A stretch of DNA of 64,000 nt, from the NCBI RefSeq assembly GCF_900156785.1, contig NZ_FTOP01000002.1, forward strand, positions 363,296 through 427,295, given 5' to 3'. This document shows positions 51,099 through 60,593 of the stretch, piece by piece. Both the position numbers and the translations under genes were made by a program. Source of the DNA: Belliella pelovolcani (GTDB lineage: Bacteria > Bacteroidota > Bacteroidia > Cytophagales > Cyclobacteriaceae). The notes under the pieces are model-generated. The model made no database searches. It was not told where the DNA came from and saw only the letters and a program-made list of their open reading frames with translations. The number at the start of each line of letters is the position of its first letter. The first letter of the stretch is position 1.

Positions 51099-51392
51099 CT
51101 ACTTTTCATAAATTAATTGCTTATCCACTTCGATAAATGGCTGAATGTGCTTGGAAACTGTATTGGTAGTAAGTAAATCAACGGGTTTATTAAGTATATC
51201 TTCTAGGTCATTTTTAAGCTTTATAAACTTTAGGCCAATGTGTTGATTGTAATTTAATTCAAGCAATATATCAATATCGCTATTTTTGCCGGCATCTCCT
51301 CTTGCGTATGAACCAAAGAGGTAGGCACGATCAACGGGATAATCGTCAAACAACTTCTTGATCTTTGCTATATTACTTTTTGTGATTTTCAT
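51099..51392 (-). CDS. Minimal nucleotidyltransferase (MntA-type) without HEPN partner
   Basis: 97 residues. Signature AYLFGSYARGDAGKNSDIDILLEL, with Gly-Ser and Asp-x-Asp catalytic residues, then the helix with LKNDLEDILNKPVDLLTT. MntA antitoxins AMPylate HEPN RNase toxins (HepT), encoded next door. No HEPN gene is visible within 450 bp downstream, which is repeat DNA, and upstream is a glycosyltransferase gene. So it is either an orphan antitoxin left after toxin loss or acts on another HEPN protein, such as those at 40.5 kb. Confidence 0.88.
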   Translation of the reverse strand: MKITKSNIAKIKKLFDDYPVDRAYLFGSYARGDAGKNSDIDILLELNYNQHIGLKFIKLKNDLEDILNKPVDLLTTNTVSKHIQPFIEVDKQLIYEK

Positions 51393-51451
51393 ACTAACTT
51401 AATTAGTCGCTATGTTCCACTATGGTGATTATATTTTGAGGGTCATTTTGA

Positions 51452-52561
51452 CTACATTTTATGAAGTAATTGCTCGTAGATTTGTTCAAATTCAGTTGCG
51501 GTCTGTTCTAGGCTATGATGTTTTTTGGCGTATTGTTGGGCTTGATTTCCTAGGGATTTTATGCTTTCTGGATTCTTTAATAGTTCTAATATACCATTGG
51601 CAAACAAATCTGGGTCATGGCGCTCAATAAGTAATCCTGTGTTTCTATCTTCGATTACTTCTTGCGTAGCTGGTATTTTCACCGCAATGGTTGGGGTAGC
51701 TTGAAGGGCAGCTTCTATGACTACTCCCGGAATTCCTTCCACTAAGCTGGATAAAATTAAAATATCTGCTGCAGCAAAATAAGTGGAGATGTCATCTTGA
51801 TATCCACAAAAAATAACTTTGTCAATGAGCTTAAAGTCATCTACTAGCTTTCTTAGATAATTACCCTCTTCTCCCTCTCCTACAATTAGTAGTTTGAAAT
51901 TTGTTAAATGGTTATTCAATAGAGCAAGAGCATTCAAAGTAAGGACGATATTTTTTTCTTTACTTAGGTTACCAACCTGAGCTAGTATAAAATCTTTATC
52001 CGATATGCCATATCGCGAAGTTATTGTTTTTTTTGACTCTGGTCTATCCTTGGTAATTGCATTTATACCTCTTTTTATGATTTTAGATTTAGAATTGGGG
52101 AGATGAAGAGTTAATGCTAAATCTGTGGCAGCTTCTTCTCCTACTGAAACAAAAATATCTACTTTTTTGGCGAGCATTTTATAAACAGAAGTCAAAAAAA
52201 TTCTATTGTTCAGCCAATAAGATATGAATGAGATGTTTCTATAAATAAGTTTGGGTTGGTGTATGCCCAACATGGCTAGTGAGGCATATTTAAATGTATC
52301 CGACCCATTGGCCTGGACTATGTCGGGGCGGATTTCAAGAATTAAATTACGAAGCCTAAACAATAAGCTAAGATCAAAAAATCTCTTAGTGCCATTTAAA
52401 TCCATATTGATGGCATTTTGGACATCTAATTGTTGCTCGTGATGATATAGACCTACGAACCAAATGTGATGGCCTCTTTTTACTAACTCCTCAGAGAGGC
52501 TCTTTGCTGAAACCTCTGCACCTCTTACTTTTCTAGAAGTAACTAATTGTAGGATTTTCAT
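51452..52561 (-). CDS. Glycosyltransferase family 4-type protein
   Basis: 369 residues with the GT-B two-domain fold. The N-terminal MKILQLVTSRKVRGAEVSAKSLSEEL acceptor domain is followed by the donor domain with LAQVGNLSKEKNI, VIFCGYQDDISTYFAAADILILSSLVEGIPGVVIEAALQATPTIA, the E-x7-E motif of GT4 enzymes (EGIPGVVIEA). It transfers a nucleotide-activated sugar during surface polysaccharide assembly. Last gene of the minus-strand cluster; abuts the next gene without a gap. Sugar specificity unknown. Confidence 0.9.
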   Translation of the reverse strand: MKILQLVTSRKVRGAEVSAKSLSEELVKRGHHIWFVGLYHHEQQLDVQNAINMDLNGTKRFFDLSLLFRLRNLILEIRPDIVQANGSDTFKYASLAMLGIHQPKLIYRNISFISYWLNNRIFLTSVYKMLAKKVDIFVSVGEEAATDLALTLHLPNSKSKIIKRGINAITKDRPESKKTITSRYGISDKDFILAQVGNLSKEKNIVLTLNALALLNNHLTNFKLLIVGEGEEGNYLRKLVDDFKLIDKVIFCGYQDDISTYFAAADILILSSLVEGIPGVVIEAALQATPTIAVKIPATQEVIEDRNTGLLIERHDPDLFANGILELLKNPESIKSLGNQAQQYAKKHHSLEQTATEFEQIYEQLLHKM

Positions 52562-54169
52562 CTATCTTCTATAGGAATCCAATACATAATACTTATCACT
52601 TCTATTGACGGTATGTGTACCTTTTAAGTCATTTGACCAGTTTGACTCAAGTATTTCTGCAGTTTCTTCTTCATATTCTTCCGTATTCCAAGTAATAATT
52701 TTTTGAATTTTGATTCTATGTCCATAGTGTTTGGCAGAATCTTGGGCTGGTCTATACCAAAATCCATTTTTCTCAAATAATGCTCCTGCTGGGCGACTTG
52801 CTCTGACATCGGAAACTATTGGATTACAGGGATGAGGGTGCCAATTTCCCTTCTCAATATTCTCACAATAGAACAATGATAATTCATCAAAAGATGAGGC
52901 CATTGGATGAGGTTTGGTATTTGCAAATAACCAATATAGCCCATTCTTCATACAGATAGTCGGATCATAAAAGGCAATATCATTCAAATGGTTTCCTACA
53001 AATACCCAAGATGAAGGAAAGTCAATAGCTTTATACATTCTAAGCCCTTTTTTCGCAGCAGCTTCTACCCACATCAAGTAGTCACCTTTGTGATTGAGGA
53101 TAAATGGATATGATAAGTGAAAGTCTTCTTGGATAACAGGTTCAAATTCCCCAATATCATTAGGACTAATAATCCTGGCGAATGATATAAAACCCTTCTT
53201 CTCAAGATAATTGTATTGTTCGGCAAAGAGATAGGAGGCTTCTTCGTAGTCAACAATAAAAGGATCAGCAAGGTAAAACCCTTTTGGATTGTTAATTTTA
53301 GAAAGTTTCGCATCCCCTATCGATTTTATCCAAAGTTCCCATACTTCTTTTCGGAAGAGTTCTTTGATTTTTCTTGCTAGGTTCTTATATAACCACCGTA
53401 AGAAAAGTTTTGTCATTTGGGCATTTGTGGGTGGGCTAAGGTTTGGAATAGCTGAGCTATCGAATGGTAATTGACTGAGATCAAGTTTTTTTTTCCAAGC
53501 CTTCACACCAAATCTATTGATCCAAGCCAATTCTCTAGGGATAAAGTAAAGGCTCTTCCAATATACTTTAGCGGCGTTTCTATGCACAGATAAAGGATCT
53601 GTTCTAGACCAGGATCTAGAAATGACATTACCTTGATCTAAATTCTCTGTTAAGATCTGCAACACGGATCCTGTGATTTCCCAGCCCTTCATTACTTCCC
53701 AAAAGCAAGGAGGCCCACCTCGGTACACTTGATTGTCTCCATGATGGTAAGACCAAACTCCAAGTTTGGGAATATTGAGGATATCCCCTTTTAATATCCT
53801 AAAACCAAACCTTATCAGAATATCCAATTCTCTTGATCTAAGTAGTTCCAAATCTTCAGAGGAAAAATAGTCTGAATACTTCTTTTGAATTGGGTAAACA
53901 GGGAGAATAAGGGGATTCAATCCAGGTACTTTCAAGATATCCTTGCGGGTAAATGGACTTTGATTGACTGAGAAGCTTGACCGGTCAAATTTTGAAAAAA
54001 GTCTATAGAGGATTGGAGAAGGCTTACCGGAGGGTTTCGGTCTTTGATTGACTATCAGGCAATCAATTGTGGCCAAGTCATCCCTTAAAATGACATCTAC
54101 CATTTCCCATACCCAAGCTGGGACTTTAAAGCCATCCAGTAGAATACCTACTTTAAGCTTTTTGTGCAT
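52562..54169 (-). CDS. Fused formyltransferase-like and beta-propeller (GIPC transferase-like) protein
   Basis: About 535 residues from the Met at 54169; a Met five codons upstream lies further inside the next gene. The N-terminal half (about 90-210) resembles formyltransferases: LGVWSYHHGDNQVYRGGPPCFWEVMKGWEITGSVLQILTENLDQGNVI, a variant of the HxSLLPxxRG and xDxG motifs. The C-terminal half has five-bladed-propeller sugar-transferase-like repeats (FYLADPFIVDYEEASYLFAEQY, YPFILNHKGDYLMWVEAA, DPTICMKNGLYWLFAN), as in glucosamine inositolphosphorylceramide transferase N-terminal regions. Probably modifies an amino sugar with a formyl or similar group, or transfers one. The exact reaction is unknown. 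Confidence 0.75.
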   Translation of the reverse strand: MHKKLKVGILLDGFKVPAWVWEMVDVILRDDLATIDCLIVNQRPKPSGKPSPILYRLFSKFDRSSFSVNQSPFTRKDILKVPGLNPLILPVYPIQKKYSDYFSSEDLELLRSRELDILIRFGFRILKGDILNIPKLGVWSYHHGDNQVYRGGPPCFWEVMKGWEITGSVLQILTENLDQGNVISRSWSRTDPLSVHRNAAKVYWKSLYFIPRELAWINRFGVKAWKKKLDLSQLPFDSSAIPNLSPPTNAQMTKLFLRWLYKNLARKIKELFRKEVWELWIKSIGDAKLSKINNPKGFYLADPFIVDYEEASYLFAEQYNYLEKKGFISFARIISPNDIGEFEPVIQEDFHLSYPFILNHKGDYLMWVEAAAKKGLRMYKAIDFPSSWVFVGNHLNDIAFYDPTICMKNGLYWLFANTKPHPMASSFDELSLFYCENIEKGNWHPHPCNPIVSDVRASRPAGALFEKNGFWYRPAQDSAKHYGHRIKIQKIITWNTEEYEEETAEILESNWSNDLKGTHTVNRSDKYYVLDSYRR

Positions 54170-55277
54170 AACGGTGATAAACATTCCACAAAACTTCCTC
54201 GTATTGCTGGGCTATAAGATTAATATCGAATCGATTGATGGCTATTTCCCTAGCCCTTCTACCCATTTCAGCCATTTCTTCGGGATGTTCTATGGCATAT
54301 ATCATTTGATCTGCCAGGGCATCCACATTTCTGACTGGAAAAACTAAAGCGGTCTTTTTGTCTTGGACAGCTTCCAAATTCATAGGGATATCAGATGCTA
54401 AGATGGGAATACCAGCCATCATTGCTTCCACCAAGGCACCAGAAAAGCCTTCATACCAAGATGGGAATATAAAACAGTTGAAGTCAAAAATACGATTCGT
54501 AACATTTGGAACTGATCCAGGTAAAAATATACAATTTTGAAAATTTAAGTTTGAAATTAAGTTTTCAAGGTCTTTTCGGTAGACTCCTTCACCAAAAATA
54601 GTAAGTTCAATGCAGGGATATTTCTTTTTAACTTTTTTAAAAGCAAGTATTAATTCCATATAACCTTTTAAAGGTATTAACCTACCTATTGCCAAGAATC
54701 GGCAGGTTTTATTTACCGAATTGTTCCAACAATTATCGGGAATTTCTCTACCCCTATAAATTACATCTACTTTAGCAGAAGAAATGCCAAGATATTTAGA
54801 ATGACTTGAGACCAGATGATTAGAATTAGAAATATAATGCTTTGGAATTGAGGCTGTAATTCTATCTAAAAACCAAAAGAAATTAAATTTCAATCTTACC
54901 AAAGGAGACTTAATTTTCCTGGCTTCTTTTGAATAAGAGTCACTAACCAGAGTACCTATAAGGGGAGTTCCTTCAATCAATGAAACCATCCTTGAAATAA
55001 TGTTAGCCCTTAATAAGGAGGACACCATTATGTCAGGTTTTTCTTGTTTTACAACACTTCTTAATCTTATTATACCATTAAAAAAGTCATATTTACCTTT
55101 AAGATCTAGAAATATAACTTTAACCCCTGCATTTTCAAATTGCTCAAATAAATCATGTCTTGGATAAAAATAAATTAAAACGGGAATAATTTTTTCAGAA
55201 AGTTTAGGTAAAATCTCCAAATAACTTTTCTCCGTTCCTGCGTTTATTAGGGCATCTTGGATAAAAAATACTTTCAT
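54153..55277 (-). CDS. Glycosyltransferase family 4-type protein
   Basis: About 374 residues from the Met at 55277 (MKVFFIQDALINAGTEKSYLEIL); a Met five codons upstream would overlap the next gene. GT-B fold with donor-domain motifs RFLAIGRLIPLKGYMELILAF and FIFPSWYEGFSGALVEAMMAGIPILASDIPMNLEAV (E-x7-E). Overlaps the following gene by 17-32 bp. Part of the surface glycan operon. Confidence 0.9.
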   Translation of the reverse strand: MKVFFIQDALINAGTEKSYLEILPKLSEKIIPVLIYFYPRHDLFEQFENAGVKVIFLDLKGKYDFFNGIIRLRSVVKQEKPDIMVSSLLRANIISRMVSLIEGTPLIGTLVSDSYSKEARKIKSPLVRLKFNFFWFLDRITASIPKHYISNSNHLVSSHSKYLGISSAKVDVIYRGREIPDNCWNNSVNKTCRFLAIGRLIPLKGYMELILAFKKVKKKYPCIELTIFGEGVYRKDLENLISNLNFQNCIFLPGSVPNVTNRIFDFNCFIFPSWYEGFSGALVEAMMAGIPILASDIPMNLEAVQDKKTALVFPVRNVDALADQMIYAIEHPEEMAEMGRRAREIAINRFDINLIAQQYEEVLWNVYHRYAQKA

Positions 55278-55281
55278 CAAA

Positions 55282-56175
55282 TCATAAATCAATAGTTTTA
55301 CCCTTTATTCCTTTCCAAAAATGAAGGAATGCTAACCAAATAATTTTAAAATTTTTTTTACCATAAGACCATCCATATTTAAAACCATAGACTGATTTAA
55401 TCGACCATTTAAAATAAAGAAGAATTTTCATCTTAAAGAATCCAAAATGATCAGATATCATTAATAAATTTCTCAGGCTATAATACTCTCGATTCAGATT
55501 GATTTTTTTTACATAGTCAATATTATTCACAACTAGCCTATTACTTCTTTTCCTATATTCATAAAAGACTTCTGGATTAACTACTAATCTGAAACCTCCT
55601 CTCTTAATCCTTAAACAATAATCCAGCTCTTCAAATCCAAAGAATAAATCTTGATTAGGAAATATGTTTTTTTCCAAAACTGATTTATTTATAATAAAAC
55701 AATATCCTCCAGCTATAAAATCTACATCGATATTCTTTTTACGCTCAAGAAGCTCTGTTGGCACTCTTTTTATTTTCCCAGTTGATTTTTCAAAATATTG
55801 ACCAACTGCTCCAACTGCCCCGACATTATCCTCTATTTGAATTAAATTAAAAAGTTTTTCAAAAACTTCACCATACAAAGGTGGGTCGTTATCATCCCCC
55901 CAAAACACCCATTCATATCCTTCCTGATAAGCTAACTCCAAACCAAATTTCGCAGAATAAGCTGGACCTGCATTATAACCCAAATAATAATATACTATTG
56001 GATACTGATCAAGAGTTTCAATCATTTCTTCAGTCTCTTTCCCATCACTATTGTCAATAATCCAAAGTTTTTCAGGAGGGAAAGTTTGATTAAATACTTT
56101 TTGAATAGTTGCTTTTAAAATACTAGGACGATTGAAGGTAATTATAAAGCCTGCAAATAATTTATTTTGCATCAT
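55282..56175 (-). CDS. Glycosyltransferase family 2-type, rhamnosyl/galactofuranosyl-like
   Basis: 297 residues. GT-A fold: FAGFIITFNRPSILKATIQKVFNQTFPPEKLWIIDNSDG, WVFWGDDNDPP as the DxD metal site, then FFGFEELDYCLRIKRGGFRLV with the catalytic ED. The pattern fits GT2 enzymes of the GlfT/rhamnosyltransferase sort. Overlaps neither neighbour by more than a few bases. Acceptor and sugar unknown. Confidence 0.88.
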   Translation of the reverse strand: MMQNKLFAGFIITFNRPSILKATIQKVFNQTFPPEKLWIIDNSDGKETEEMIETLDQYPIVYYYLGYNAGPAYSAKFGLELAYQEGYEWVFWGDDNDPPLYGEVFEKLFNLIQIEDNVGAVGAVGQYFEKSTGKIKRVPTELLERKKNIDVDFIAGGYCFIINKSVLEKNIFPNQDLFFGFEELDYCLRIKRGGFRLVVNPEVFYEYRKRSNRLVVNNIDYVKKINLNREYYSLRNLLMISDHFGFFKMKILLYFKWSIKSVYGFKYGWSYGKKNFKIIWLAFLHFWKGIKGKTIDL

Positions 56176-57328
56176 TTACACTATTATAAAACCTCATAAT
56201 TTTTTTAACTCTTTCCTCCCAGGTATATTGCCATACATCTTCTTTAGCTTGATCTGCAATTCTTTTTCCAATTTCAGGATTATTCTTTAATAGCTCTAAT
56301 GCATTTACCCAACCGTTGACATCATCATATGGAACCATCAAAGCATTGTAATTATGATGAAGAATTTCAGAAAGAACATTAAGCGTAGAGGAAATTATCG
56401 GCCTTCCAGTTGCCATATATTCAAACATTTTTAAAGGGGAAGCATACTTTGATGTATCTGAGTCATTAATCCCAGCTACATTAACTTTGTTTTCATAAGG
56501 CATAAGAAGTGCATCAGAAGCATTTAAAAATTCAATTAAGATATCTTGAGTTTTAAATCCTAAAAATTCAATATTTTTAAGATTAGTTGTAATTTCCTGA
56601 TAATAATTGATATCTAAATCATTTCCCCCCAATAAGATAAATTTAAAATTAGGTAACTTTTCTGATAAATTAATAATTAAATCAATACCTCTTCCTCTAT
56701 ATAAATGTCCTGAATAAAGCACAATGTAATCATCTCGATTTAAACCTAATCGTTTCCTAGAATCATATTTATCGTTAATAGTATTTAAAGATTTTTGACT
56801 GACTCCATCAGGTAAAATTAATATTGGTTTTGAGTTACCTATTATTGAAATCGCATCATTTGCTAAAGCTGATGTTATAGAAATTAAAAATTTACAATTC
56901 TTACTTCTTACAAGGGATTTAAAAAAAAACTTTGATTTATTGTTTTTCCAGACTGCATCATGCAACTCAAAAATTACAGGCTGGCAAAAAATTTTCGAAA
57001 GTACATAAGCTGATATCAAAGTTCTTGAATGCACTAGACTCGATCTGTTAAAAAAAGCATAAAATGGAAATAAAATTGATAAAGAAAATAACTTTTGAAA
57101 TTTACTTAGATAGTTTACTGGAAGCCGTTTTATTTTAAATTTATTTTCAATTGAATATATATTTTTTATTGATTCTCCATTTAACATAGAAGAGTCGCCG
57201 TTATTAGATACAAAAAGAGTTACTTCAATGTTATTGTTAAGATATGCATCACACATTTTCATAACATGAAAAGAACTCGCTGCTTTTGATGGCACAGCAG
57301 AATACGCGGAAATATAGTTAACTTTCAT
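56162..57328 (-). CDS. Glycosyltransferase family 4-type protein
   Basis: 388 residues. Start region MKVNYISAYSAVPSKAASSFHVMKMC, donor domain VLYSGHLYRGRGIDLIINL and LMPYENKVNVAGINDSDTSKYASPLKMFEYMATGRPII, a GT4 variant of the E-x7-E region. Strongly AT-rich codon use compared with housekeeping genes of the window, as in the next several genes, which suggests acquisition by transfer. Overlaps the preceding gene by 4 bp. Confidence 0.87.
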   Translation of the reverse strand: MKVNYISAYSAVPSKAASSFHVMKMCDAYLNNNIEVTLFVSNNGDSSMLNGESIKNIYSIENKFKIKRLPVNYLSKFQKLFSLSILFPFYAFFNRSSLVHSRTLISAYVLSKIFCQPVIFELHDAVWKNNKSKFFFKSLVRSKNCKFLISITSALANDAISIIGNSKPILILPDGVSQKSLNTINDKYDSRKRLGLNRDDYIVLYSGHLYRGRGIDLIINLSEKLPNFKFILLGGNDLDINYYQEITTNLKNIEFLGFKTQDILIEFLNASDALLMPYENKVNVAGINDSDTSKYASPLKMFEYMATGRPIISSTLNVLSEILHHNYNALMVPYDDVNGWVNALELLKNNPEIGKRIADQAKEDVWQYTWEERVKKIMRFYNSVNDAK

Positions 57329-58257
57329 TTTCTTGATTTAACTATTAGAAATGGAATTACTAGCCTACAAAGAGCAGAGTTTAATAATTCTACACTATAA
57401 ATTACAATCTTATTTTTATCTAATTTCTTAATACCTGAAAATATCCCTCTTATTGAGCGTTTTAAATCATTTATCAAAATGAACAATTCATTTTTGAAAA
57501 ATACCCAATAACTAAAGTCTTTTAAATGATGTCTGCTTTTTAGATAAAAATAGATTCTAGAAAGTTGTCCATTATAAAAAAATCTACCTTTTTTAAAAGA
57601 GGAATCATTGTGGTAATGTTTAACTCTTGCTTGGAAACAAAATCCCACCTCTTTTTCTATTATTTTCAGTCTAAAAGCTAAGTCAATTTCTTCATAACCT
57701 CCTTTAAAAAAATTATCATATCCATTGATTTTATGTATGTCGCATCTTTTTACTGCAAGATTTAAATTACCAAAATATTCGGCTTCATATCCATTTTCAA
57801 CAAATATCAGTTGACCATTAAGCCCTAATTTGGATTTGCCTTTGAAAACAAGGGACTCCGGGAAATTAATATTATGAACAAACCCTCCTAGTAGGGATAG
57901 ATTAGGATTTATTTGAAAACACTGTAAAAAAGATCTTATCCAATCCGGGTCTGGCACACAGTCATCATCGCACCAGCAGATATATTCTCCCTTTGCTGTA
58001 TCTACTGCTATTTGTCTAGTTTTAGCAAACCCATTATTCTTCTTGCTAAATAAATACTTATAACCCGAATTATAGATAACTTCTTTTGTGTGATCTGTGG
58101 ATGCATTATCTACAACTAGAACTTCATAATTGGAATAATCTAGCTTTTTTATAGCATCTAGTGTCCTTTTCAATGAATCAGCTCTATTCCTCGTGATGAC
58201 AGCAACTGTCACAAGAGGGGAATTATTAAGATCTGAACTGCTCAAGTAAGAATCCAT
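57325..58257 (-). CDS. Glycosyltransferase family 2-type protein
   Basis: 310 residues. GT-A signature VTVAVITRNRADSLKRTLDAIKKLDYSNYEVLVVDNASTD, then GEYICWCDDDCVPDPDWI (DxD-type metal site) and GGYEEIDLAFRLKI with the base. AT-rich. Overlaps the preceding GT2 gene by about 30 bp. Confidence 0.9.
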   Translation of the reverse strand: MDSYLSSSDLNNSPLVTVAVITRNRADSLKRTLDAIKKLDYSNYEVLVVDNASTDHTKEVIYNSGYKYLFSKKNNGFAKTRQIAVDTAKGEYICWCDDDCVPDPDWIRSFLQCFQINPNLSLLGGFVHNINFPESLVFKGKSKLGLNGQLIFVENGYEAEYFGNLNLAVKRCDIHKINGYDNFFKGGYEEIDLAFRLKIIEKEVGFCFQARVKHYHNDSSFKKGRFFYNGQLSRIYFYLKSRHHLKDFSYWVFFKNELFILINDLKRSIRGIFSGIKKLDKNKIVIYSVELLNSALCRLVIPFLIVKSRK

Positions 58258-59140
58258 ATTTTTTTAAATGACCTTGTACCCTTTCCATGATGTAGTTTTG
58301 ATAAAAGGGGTATTTTGTTCTATTTCTAAATAAAGCTCCAATACTAAAAAAATATGCAACTTTTAATAGCTGTATGGCTAACTCAAAAAAACTACGAAAC
58401 CACTGTTTCTTTATTTGTATATTTTTTGTCCTGTAATTAGACTTTCCTTTACCGATAAATGCCTTAATGTTCCATAGCAAAGACAATTTATCAGGCCTTG
58501 CATAATGATGTACATAAAGATCTGGATCATAGTATATCCCTTTTGATAGTTGGCTATTTAGATACCTCAATTGTAATTCAGTTTCTTCTGAATAGAGAAC
58601 TTTTGTTCCAGTCATACCTAGATCAACCCTGAATTCACCTATTCTTTCAATTACTGATTTTCGAATTATAAAATTACATCCTATTAAGGTTTCAAAGTGG
58701 TAGAGTTTTCTAGTCGAACTTCCAAACTCAAAAGTTAAATACCTATCTATAAACCATCTGGGCTTTCTTTTTTCATAAAATGGGAATACAGGACCTCCGA
58801 AAACATCAGGATTTTTGTTTTCGATGAGGTGGTAAGCAAGGTCTACCCAATTATTAGGTAAAATACAATCATCATCAATGAAAGCAAGGTAATCACCAGA
58901 TGACTCTCTCACACCTCGGTTTCTTGCTTGAGATAACCCTATATTCTCCTCATAATAATACTTGAGGTATGGGATAGTATTTTGAAAAACACTCACTAGT
59001 TCATTTGTATTGTCAGTTGATTTATTGTCAATGACTAGGACTTCGTAAGGTGCCGTTGTTTGGTTTGCAATAGAGTTTAAGGCTAATTCCAGCAATGGAG
59101 CTCTATTGAAAGTGCAAATTATAATAGATATTCTGGTCAT
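58226..59140 (-). CDS. Glycosyltransferase family 2-type protein
   Basis: 304 residues. SIIICTFNRAPLLELALNSIANQTTAPYEVLVIDNKSTD, then GDYLAFIDDDCILPNNWV (metal site) and GTKVLYSEETELQLRYL with the catalytic acidic pair. Related in design, but not in close sequence, to the neighbour at 57325. Start overlaps the stop of the GT32 gene by 4 bp. Confidence 0.9.
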   Translation of the reverse strand: MTRISIIICTFNRAPLLELALNSIANQTTAPYEVLVIDNKSTDNTNELVSVFQNTIPYLKYYYEENIGLSQARNRGVRESSGDYLAFIDDDCILPNNWVDLAYHLIENKNPDVFGGPVFPFYEKRKPRWFIDRYLTFEFGSSTRKLYHFETLIGCNFIIRKSVIERIGEFRVDLGMTGTKVLYSEETELQLRYLNSQLSKGIYYDPDLYVHHYARPDKLSLLWNIKAFIGKGKSNYRTKNIQIKKQWFRSFFELAIQLLKVAYFFSIGALFRNRTKYPFYQNYIMERVQGHLKKYGFLLEQFRS

Positions 59141-59838
59141 CTAAACCTTTCTTTGTAATACTGAATAGGTTTTGGTAGGTAAAATCTAGAAATAAAGTTA
59201 TTTATAATTTTGGTAAAGTTATCTCTATTATAATTCTTCCAACTCCCTATCCAAAGATGAACAGCTATTGTATCCTTAGTGATAAATTTTCTATAAGAAA
59301 GGTGTTTTAATTTGTAAGGTAAAGGATAAAAAAAATCTGGTTCAAGGACTTTACAAGTACTTTTTATATCTTCATCTAGCCTCACAATGAGACTAGTCAA
59401 TACTTCTGGAATTAGGGGTGGAGACTTTGAGAATTTTAAATTTTTATACTTATTCAATAAATCATTAATGATTATTGAATCTTGATGAGCAGCGATAAAA
59501 GCTGCATTGATTGATATTCTATTCTCTTTGCCTAGTACCGTGGAGGACTTAATCAGCCAATCAGGAAAAGGCTTCAACAATAACATATCCGTATCCAAAT
59601 ATACTCCCCCTTCATGCTGCAAAGCGTAAAGTCTAGCCACATCTGATACAAAAGCATACTTTCCTAACCTATATGCTTCCTTGGTAAATTCACAGTAATT
59701 GACATCAAAATTATCCTCGTTCCATAGCTTGATATGGTAATCAGGACAGTACTTTTTCCAAGAAGCCAAGCACTTCAATTCTAAAGCTGATGGCTTAGCG
59801 GGACCAAACCAACAGTAGTGGATGATTTTGGGGATCAT
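59137..59838 (-). CDS. Glycosyltransferase family 32-type (DXD sugar-binding)
   Basis: 233 residues. MIPKIIHYCWFGPAKPSALELKCLASWKKYCPDYHIKLWNEDNFD opens the fold as in OCH1-like and capsular polysaccharide synthesis proteins; GGVYLDTDMLLLKPF is the DxD motif (Asp-Thr-Asp). C-terminal HLWIGSWKNY is also typical. It transfers mannose- or galactose-type sugars in capsule synthesis; specificity unknown. Overlaps both neighbours by 4 bp. Confidence 0.9.
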   Translation of the reverse strand: MIPKIIHYCWFGPAKPSALELKCLASWKKYCPDYHIKLWNEDNFDVNYCEFTKEAYRLGKYAFVSDVARLYALQHEGGVYLDTDMLLLKPFPDWLIKSSTVLGKENRISINAAFIAAHQDSIIINDLLNKYKNLKFSKSPPLIPEVLTSLIVRLDEDIKSTCKVLEPDFFYPLPYKLKHLSYRKFITKDTIAVHLWIGSWKNYNRDNFTKIINNFISRFYLPKPIQYYKERFR

Positions 59839-60593
59839 TTAAATATTGTCTTGATAGAATTATGAACAGCATAGGAATCTTCTTTCCCTTTAAAAAATTG
59901 ATATTTTGCTTTCTTAAATTGTTGTTCTAACTCTTTCATGTCACCTTTTTTTAAATTGATCGATTCAAATTTGATCAACTTGACATGAAACTTTTTGAAA
60001 TCTATCATTTTGATAATTTCAGCATCATATCCTTCGGTGTCGATTTGTAAGTAATCCACCTGATGAAATTCCGGATAAGATTTTAAAATTTCCATAAAAG
60101 GAAGAGTTTGGACTTCCAATTCTTTGATATCTGAATTATCGACTCCAAACTTCAACAAGTGCTCTTTTGAAAATGAACCAATACCTCTTCCCCATTCAGG
60201 TAGTTTAGCTAGTCCAAATTCATTTAATTCATAAAGTTTTATTAATGACCTTTCTTTGAACAAAGCTATATTTAAAAATATGATTTTATTGAAGCTTGAT
60301 AGATTAGATTTCAATAATTGAAAGTACTTGGGAGAAGGTTCTACCAATATACCTGCTGTTTTAATTGGGTCTAGGTAATCAAATAAATCATCAAAACTTA
60401 ATCCATCATTAGCCCCTATTAAAATGAATCTAAAACTACTCTTTTTACCAATCAGTTTTTGAAGCGTGCTTTCATAACTAAACCTAACCCGTTTATTGAT
60501 TAAGTTTATGGTTAACAAATACTTTTGTATTACTCTTGGTAAACAGGTAAAGGTCTTAACAAATAGCTTTTTAGCTAATTTCATAAAAAACAT
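59835..60593 (-). CDS. FkbM-family methyltransferase
   Basis: 252 residues. SAM-dependent methyltransferase domain: FILIGANDGLSFDDLFDYLDPIKTAGILVEPSPKYFQLLKSNL (motif I region and acidic loop) and the FkbM hallmark VDYLQIDTEGYDAEIIKMIDF. Probably O-methylates a sugar hydroxyl of the glycan made by the cluster. The gene overlaps the ABC ATPase gene by 23 bp. Confidence 0.9.
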   Translation of the reverse strand: MFFMKLAKKLFVKTFTCLPRVIQKYLLTINLINKRVRFSYESTLQKLIGKKSSFRFILIGANDGLSFDDLFDYLDPIKTAGILVEPSPKYFQLLKSNLSSFNKIIFLNIALFKERSLIKLYELNEFGLAKLPEWGRGIGSFSKEHLLKFGVDNSDIKELEVQTLPFMEILKSYPEFHQVDYLQIDTEGYDAEIIKMIDFKKFHVKLIKFESINLKKGDMKELEQQFKKAKYQFFKGKEDSYAVHNSIKTIFK

